NCBI GenBank assembly: GCA_964059195.1
Contig: CAXKWD010000006.1
Coordinates: forward strand, 1,356,530 to 1,420,529
Length of the DNA stretch: 64,000 nt
Direction: 5' to 3'
DNA from: Ectobius pallidus
Lineage: Eukaryota > Arthropoda > Insecta > Blattodea > Ectobiidae
In this document: piece after piece, positions 58,701 to 64,000 of the stretch
Layout: each line of letters opens with the position of its first letter
Position numbering within the stretch: the stretch's first letter is position 1
Position numbers and translations under genes: made by a program
The notes under the pieces: generated by a model
Seen by the model: the letters and a program-made list of their open reading frames with translations, nothing else
Told to the model about the DNA's origin: nothing
Databases searched by the model: none

Positions 58701-59057
58701 AGAAATGGGATGCACTACATTGGTAGATGACAGTTCATTATCACACTGAGGAAGTAGTGAAGCAGGACCAAGAGTATGAACGTCATCGTTATCAGCTTGC
58801 GATAACACTATTTCACTAGTAATGTCATTAACACTCACTGTTGTATCCTGAGAAGCTCCATGACTTCTGGCAAGATGAATGTTGATGCCACGAATGGTGA
58901 AAGTCTTCCCACATAACTGACATAGTACAGATGATTTTACATCACCTGATGATGTTGAAGGATTACTTGTGTTGTTGGACAATGTAGTAGAAGTCACAAA
59001 ATTACTTGGCATCTGGATATTACATAATAGATATCCGTTACTATGCAAAATCAACAA
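55779..59057 (-). CDS. R2-type non-LTR retrotransposon protein, intact
   Basis: A 1092-residue open frame, read from the ATG at 59057 (a second in-frame Met is residue 16). N-terminal C2H2 fingers lie at residues 46-66 (C-x2-C-x11-H-x4-H) and 144-162 (C-x2-C-x9-H-x4-H). The reverse transcriptase has motif A LDISKAFD with D510, then GVLQGSPLSP, then FADD with D616 and D617. A C-x2-C-x7-H-x4-C knuckle lies at 921-937, followed by a restriction-like endonuclease with RRAD (D983) and VDPTV (D998). This single-frame layout defines the R2 superclade, which nicks DNA and reverse-transcribes from the nick. R2 proteins of about 1000-1200 residues are usual, so it looks complete. No rRNA sequence flanks it. 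The 5' and 3' ends of the element were not fixed. Confidence 0.95.
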   Translation of the reverse strand: MLILHSNGYLLCNIQMPSNFVTSTTLSNNTSNPSTSSGDVKSSVLCQLCGKTFTIRGINIHLARSHGASQDTTVSVNDITSEIVLSQADNDDVHTLGPASLLPQCDNELSSTNVVHPISLNTNTDLKIIGDNNISESSQATNICPHCGKLYKSINIHLSRAHPSEYRDKLANKLSLPSPENESENVLTETNSTNNIKESIAITYSKNKHYDDSLAKWASHFSTHMDTDQFDKSVEDFSIFLSKSINYLPGPKHLAVKFYEARQRRKEMSLGRNYKQSSNPTRSAKRIRKRRQEKFAYEKTQFEYYNQRRKAIRSILQGNSIRCKAEPKLIFEHFNNRFSTDNNCTRHEYSSHLTENEMSTINETYHATITSNEVMNAIKNIKIDTAPGPDRILMRSVKNDKVSSILAHIFTEISQTGHVPPCLKKARTILIHKGGDETDPSNFRPITICSVIRRILERVLDARLRDYITFNPNQRGFTSCPGTLTNVSILDSILRKVKSNKESMTAIFLDISKAFDNIGHDHIQKTLVHSTLPHQLQHTIMALQTGNETVIESNGQRTSPINIKRGVLQGSPLSPALYNMATDYILNDLSEIKIADKYGYELVKGLPKLTVLGFADDTVILAKSKEDAVTLTNMAFQRFQEIGLSFNSKKCEAIHIVKGKLESKSITINQNFVIHSIDKSESIRYLGITFSDRLILDEKRMAHDLEENLNLLSGTPLLKTEQKFSVINQFILPSLVYRFQNLNKLKLRKGFLETLDKMIKSTVKEILQLPIDTPDSMLYSSRRVKGLGVFKTEWEAIIQQFNCCKSLEKSQNEYINITRDLKTDMLQCINELGITQNAEALTSKKAADLRGILRGQEFKKWCSLHTHGKGVKLYEDCPPANKWLVNQKGLTSSEWRDAIKLQANVAPVRALHGRSQNGNHCRHCSEVETLAHVLGFCHHGELLRNTRHHQIRSKIAAALKLQNYDVYEEVHCIAMDGGTRRADIIAIDKNRTAGLIVDPTVRFETEEDQPAAVDNEKKKIYEPTIEDFMNKYDLKNVEVIGLMVGSRGTITKFFINFCKRFSLSQNLYTEVALLSLKGSIQILRNHLYNNSN

Positions 59058-60094
59058 CTTAAATTCAAGATGTAAATATTAAAATATTTCGATAATTCCG
59101 GAAGCAAGAAGCTCTCAAACACTTGTGTGAAGACCAAATAGCAAGAACATCAGATGGCCGATGCTAAAATATGACTTTCAATAACTAGAGAATAGAAAAC
59201 TCAAAGAAAATCACCTTCACTTATGGCAGCCAAACCAAGCCCAATCAAGGTATAACAAAGAGCTAAACCTGTAGAGAAAATAGAGGAAATACTTGTATAT
59301 TTAATTTTTGGTTGAATTAATTAAGTCGTTTTAAATTGTACTAATTAGGAAGAGTAAACACCTTTTAATGAAAATGACTGGACTGGAAGTGAAGTAGGAA
59401 ATAATAAAAGGATAAATTATTAAAACCAAGTCCAAAATCACAGCTTTTGAATAAAAAGGTCTGAATAAATAGTGAAAATTTTGTGTTTTATCTTTCATAG
59501 TTCTGAAGAAATCATTTTGCACATATGTAGGCCTACTCAAAATGTTCAAGAAACCATGTTTTTATAAACAAATTATACATAATAACAAAACTTTTTCTTG
59601 TGAAATGTCTTCATGTACAGCTGTATAATATAATAAAATTAATTGAGAGCCCTAATGCTTAAAAATAAAATATTCATACCTATAAGTGTACATATACCTT
59701 AACATAAATATTGTTTGGAATTCATGGTTATATGGATGGCGTGTAGGCATTACAAGTATAGTCGGTGCCTGGCTAGTATGTACATAACACCGTAGACTAT
59801 TACATGATTATATCCCACAATATTGTGGATCCACAATAGTCAGTGGATCATTGCATTTTGGAGTTCCCACCTACCATTGAGGTCCAGCAAAGACAGCTCT
59901 ACTTTCTCAATGAGAAATTTGGGAACTTTCAAGGTAAAGATGGATGGCGCAATATCTCGTAGTCAGTATGTTAATGTGGTATCCAAGGAGCGAGTATTTT
60001 TAGCTATTGTTTGATATAACCTAAAGGACACGATTGAATTTTCCTTGGCATGTGGTAATGTAACTCACACTGGCTGGAGGAAGAAAAATGATTA
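59058..60094. other. Likely 5' leader of the R2-type element, then no gene seen
   Basis: The first part, just upstream of the minus-strand start, should contain the 5' untranslated region of the retrotransposon. Its end could not be located. The rest is AT-rich with nothing recognised. Confidence 0.35.
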
Positions 60095-60798
60095 CCGTAT
60101 TTTACGGAATAGAAGACGCACATTTTTATCCTGAAAACAGAGACTTGAAAGTTGGGTGCGTCTAATGGTACGAAGTATACAAAAAAATTAAATTATGGTA
60201 AATATTGCCAGAATACCATAGTTATAAACAAGGTCTTATAAACGATAAGATAGTTACAAATTTTGGCACGATCGTAAAATAAGGGTAGCTGGAAGCCGGG
60301 TATACAATGCAAAAAGAAAGGAATGTTGAGTTATTTTATACGAAAGGAATTGTCTCCGTCGGGTGGTTTAAATGAAGTCAATTACCTTTAAACAGCCTTG
60401 TCCCATTACACTAACCGTACGATGAATTGAGGATTAGAGGGTGTAAAAGTATTTTCAGTCTTTAATGAGAAATCAGTTCGGTAGTTAAAATTTATGCGAT
60501 TCCATCTGTACAGAAGAGATTTGAGACTAGAGGGTGTAAAAGTATTTTCAGTCTTTCATGAGATATCAGTTTGGTAGTTAAAATTTATGCGATTCCATCT
60601 GTACAGAAGAGATTTTCATACGACGCAGGTTTTAAGTTAGAAGTGATTACATTGATTTCATTATACAAGGTCATAATTTGTTTATGCAATTAAGTATATT
60701 ATTCCCTTTAAAATTTGTCATTTAGAATCACATTAAATTTCTTTCCTTTAAATGTCCATCCTGAGATCAAGGTGCGTCTTATAGTCCGTAAAATACGG
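60095..60798. mobile_element. TA-flanked element, CCGTATTTTACGG ends, copy 2
   Basis: Matches 26950-28132 in reverse orientation and lacks the LINE. TA at 60093-60094 and 60799-60800. It contains a near-perfect tandem duplication of about 93 bp (60432-60616), seen through AGAGGGTGTAAAAGTATTTT and GCGATTCCATCTGTACAGAA. Confidence 0.9.
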
Positions 60799-61244
60799 TA
60801 TAGAGGGCGAGAGGGTCTATCCAGGCTTAGAGATTACCTAAACTATAAGAATTACCCTTGCAAAGAGCGGTATCATGAGCTAGTAGTAGTGGGAAGATGA
60901 AAGGAGTGGAATTTGTTTGTGTGATCACACGAGGCAGAACCACAGTACTTGACACGTCCTCCATTTGACTCAATTTTCTCCACGTAAGATGCAGAGCGAG
61001 ATCTGGCAATTGATTGGGTTAAGACATCTCTTCAACACAGCACGAGATAAAGAATTCTGTGTGGCGTTCCGCGTAAGCTCCATACACACCAAGATACCAC
61101 GACTACCTAAACAGAATATAAGAATAATCTAAGCGTTTGGAAATCGAACTTTCGACCGGGCGAGTGAATTGCATTCAACTTAAACTTAGCTAAGATTCAT
61201 TACAAAAATGTTGTATTTGGCTAATGTAAAATTGGACTGAATGC
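60799..61244. other. No gene seen
   Basis: No recognised repeat or coding frame. Confidence 0.4.
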
Positions 61245-61501
61245 AGATGCAGTATCTAGATACAAAGATGTTAAACAATTTTTATTAGAAGAGCCGAAAT
61301 AGCCAGCATTGGCATGTTATGTATAAGGGGTATGATTTTTCTATCTAGCTATGGCCCAGAAAAGCATATTACAGTTTATATTATGTTTTGAATATTTCAA
61401 TTTTTCCTCAAGTTTCTAGGTTGTGCCACCAGGAGTGCTCCAAAATCAGTCCCCCATTTTTCCGTTGTGAAAGCAGTAAGTGTCCGGTATTGTCTCTATA
61501 G
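61245..61501. mobile_element. Truncated copy of the 33235-33795 element
   Basis: Reverse orientation. The right end TATTGTCTCTATAG is followed by TA, and shared blocks include GCATGTTATGTATAAGGG-like and GTGCCACCAGGAGTGCTCC sequence. The left terminal repeat is missing. Confidence 0.8.
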
Positions 61502-61750
61502 TATTTGCTCATACTAACACTTTTTAGAAAATTAAATCTCTGTCATGTTATCTCCCATTTTCCATTGAGACTACTTTCATGGTAGGCCTACCATAATTTC
61601 TCAAATAAACCCTATAATGCTAGATATGAATATAAAACCATAAAGAAACTGAAAATTGAATTTCGTCAGCCTTGGAGTGATGTAATAACTTGTGAACTTA
61701 GTCAAATTATTTAACTTTATTAATTTAAACTCACTCTACGATTTTAGGAA

Positions 61751-62103
61751 ATGTTAATTACCTTGTGGGAGCGCTTTCAACTGCAGAAACCGCCATCTTC
61801 AGCAACTGACTCCAATACTGCCAACGTTGTGGTCAGGAAGATGTTTGCGTATATACATTCAAATTCTACACATTAACCACAAGTCAGACCCTTAATACAC
61901 TCGAACAACATGAAATATACAAACTTACCACACAGGACAATACAAACATCTTAAACGAGCAACTAACGCGTTCAAAATGACATGCACTATACGACAAAGT
62001 CTTACACAAACATCTTCCTGACTGCAACTTTGGCAGTATGGGAGTCAGTTGCTGAAGATGGCTGCTTATGCAGTTGAAAGCGCTCCAACCAGGTAATTAA
62101 CAT
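61751..62103. mobile_element. MITE with about 100 bp inverted arms
   Basis: Ends ATGTTAATTACC and GGTAATTAACAT. The arms share AGCGCTTTCAACTGCA and CATCTTCAGCAACTGACTCC. The junctions allow a TTAA target duplication, which would suit a piggyBac- or Kolobok-type element, but the palindromic ends make this ambiguous. Confidence 0.8.
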
Positions 62104-62521
62104 TGGCTACTCGTAGTTTAAATTATTATTCAAAACATTTAGCCTACTTAGAATTGCAAGTTTCAGCTAGAATGTGTTATTTTTAATAGGTTTCAGAACA
62201 TATCTCTTACCGCAGAAAACTTTTAAGAAAGAATATCCAGAAAATATAGCACATCTCCGTCTTTTGGCACCTACCGCATATAAGCAATAGCTGGAGGAAG
62301 ACGGAGCTTCCTCGTATGGAGGATTTAGTAAGAATTTCGATTTACCTGAGCTAAATTCGTTGTACTAAAAAACCAAGACCTGTATGAAATAAACTAAGTT
62401 TCACTTAAACCAAGGGTAAGCAACGTACTTTATAGGCCTACTCGACACCTAAGAATCGTGTTTACATTTTACAGCATTTGTGTCGAAATGTATAGTATTT
62501 TTATGGTATGTTGATATTACG

Positions 62522-62579
<58 letters not shown>

Positions 62580-64000
62580 ACGGTATTTAAATGTGTTGGC
62601 GACATTGTATGCTGTATAATAAGAACGGGCTGGAATAGTGGCTGTTTTGTTCTCCAGCATTTTTGTTTAACTAATATCAAAATATTTGCACTTTACTCCT
62701 AACAGACTGTATATAGTTGAATGGAGTGTATTTTTGTTATGTAGCGTGAATAGAACTCTGTGCCATAAATTATATTTGTATGTTTTGGGCCTTACTGTAG
62801 TGATGTCCAGGCCAAATACGACGTGATATCTCTGCGTGAAAATTTACTGGAATCCACAAATTTAATGTTACCTAATATCTCAGGGATTGATTGGCTCACT
62901 TTGTGGAACAATATGAGACAGCCCTACCAGGGGTGTGATGGGCTTATTTTTTTAACTTATTCTTTATTTTTAAGGAGAAACAGTCCCCTCATTTCCTTTT
63001 ACAAGTTGTCTCGTCTCGAGTGGAAACCTATGCATCCGAAATAACGTCCTTGAAATGGAAAAGAAAGTAAAAAAAAAAAAGACTCACATATGTGAGCATA
63101 GCTTCTCACTTCGCATCTGCCAATACTTTTGACTCTAATATTTCCAGTAGATTTATTCTGCTACCGTTACTTTGGCCTTTTCTTTCTCTGAAGTCTGTGT
63201 TCACCAACTCGACTGTATAATTCGTCTAAATAGCTTCATCCTAATCTGTTCCTAATTTCCCAACTGACTGTCGATATACAAGTATAGCATATTCCATATA
63301 CATTTGAAGGGCCTAGTTTCATAAGGGCGTAAGGCAAAAATCTTTAATTTTTAGTTTTTAACATTTCTGCCTTCTCACATCTCTTAAATACTCAGTGAAC
63401 TATTTGTACTTGTGCCTTAAACCCCTGCTCAGAAAAGACCTGTGAGACTGCACATTCATTCTACTTCATAACAGTTCCATACAGGCGCAAGGTCACTTCC
63501 TATCTGTTATTGAGGTGTGTTTACCAACTGTTTTTATTTTCCTCAGTGCTACCATCCAAGCAAACGTTTATAAAAACTGAACTTGCATTTCTGAAGTGTA
63601 TCTTCATTCAAAATATTTAGTTTTGCTTATCTATGTAGGCTGGTGTGCCTAACAGAATTTGCTATTATCGGAGGACCACAAGATTCGTAGGCTTGTTTGC
63701 CTAACAGAATCAAGAATGCTATTATTTGTAGAATTCGATCCCAGTGAGGACCAAGAATGTAGGGATCCAGGTCTGTGTAGGATCAGAAAATATATAGGCT
63801 TTTTTGAAGTATAGGATTAATGTAGGAAGTAGGTATACTGGAATGATGAGTTTTACTTTATTCCTCTCTGCTAAGTAATCTTCTACTTCTCTTCTTTTCT
63901 TCCTGGTAACTGTGCTTAATAATATTTTGTTTTATTTTATTTCACTTTGAAATTTTAGGAAAAGCTTTGAGGTTATCCACTTTGTTTATAAGATATTATG
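62104..64000. other. No gene seen; TTA microsatellite inside
   Basis: Contains a TTA tract at 62523-62576. The frame at 62823-63044 has no recognised domain. Confidence 0.4.
62523..62576 (+). repeat. (TTA)n microsatellite
   Basis: About 18 perfect TTA or ATT units. Confidence 0.95.

Noticed and set aside
62508..62702. Tyr-rich open frame
   Set aside because: Translation of the TTA microsatellite.

Overview
The window looks like nuclear DNA of a large, AT-rich, transposon-dense arthropod genome. An insect is likely, and a cockroach or other blattodean is my guess. Evidence: tRNA-headed SINEs, long introns or intergenic DNA, mariner and hAT relics, insect-type LINE tails, an intact R2-superclade retrotransposon and a THAP-domain relic. 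There are no bacterial operons, no CRISPR array and no rRNA. The species is an inference from the repeats only; no host gene here identifies it.

Almost everything recognisable is mobile DNA. From 1 to 8.2 kb there is a tandem-repeat family, two copies of SINE family A (target duplications of 12 and 14 bp), two of SINE family B, a SINE C, a TA-flanked MITE, a hAT MITE and a fold-back mariner relic. At 8.7-9.2 kb a CpG-rich stretch leads to a well-placed ATG, a signal-peptide-like reading frame and a GTAAGT donor. This is the best candidate for a host gene (first coding exon), and no later exon was found. From 10 to 19 kb there is a local duplication, a hAT relic with a transposase tail, and a 2.7 kb element with about 340 bp inverted ends that carries a broken gene with FEN1/XPG-like motifs.

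From 20 to 25 kb there are two inverted THAP relics, a 312 bp-arm palindrome built from transposase tails, a second copy of the hAT MITE with a perfect 8 bp target duplication, and a 430 bp tandem duplication. From 26 to 37 kb there are several TA-flanked elements (one holding a LINE fragment with an 11 bp target duplication, one group nested three deep), an element with repeated GGAGGTGAG motifs, a second LINE tail and further SINE A copies. From 39 to 49 kb two copies of an element with CAGGGGTGCCCAC ends and apparent 7 bp target duplications carry arrays of a roughly 144 bp unit. A decayed Tc1/IS630-type transposase and an element with GGACATACAAT repeats lie near or between them.

From 50 to 64 kb there are MITEs, a hAT element with a perfect 8 bp target duplication, a tRNA-like hairpin unit, and on the minus strand the only long intact gene: a 1092-residue R2-type protein with two N-terminal C2H2 fingers, a reverse transcriptase with FADD, a CCHC knuckle and a restriction-like endonuclease. 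Its reading frame is unbroken, so the insertion is young or the element is still active. No functional pathway links the genes; the window records layered transposition.
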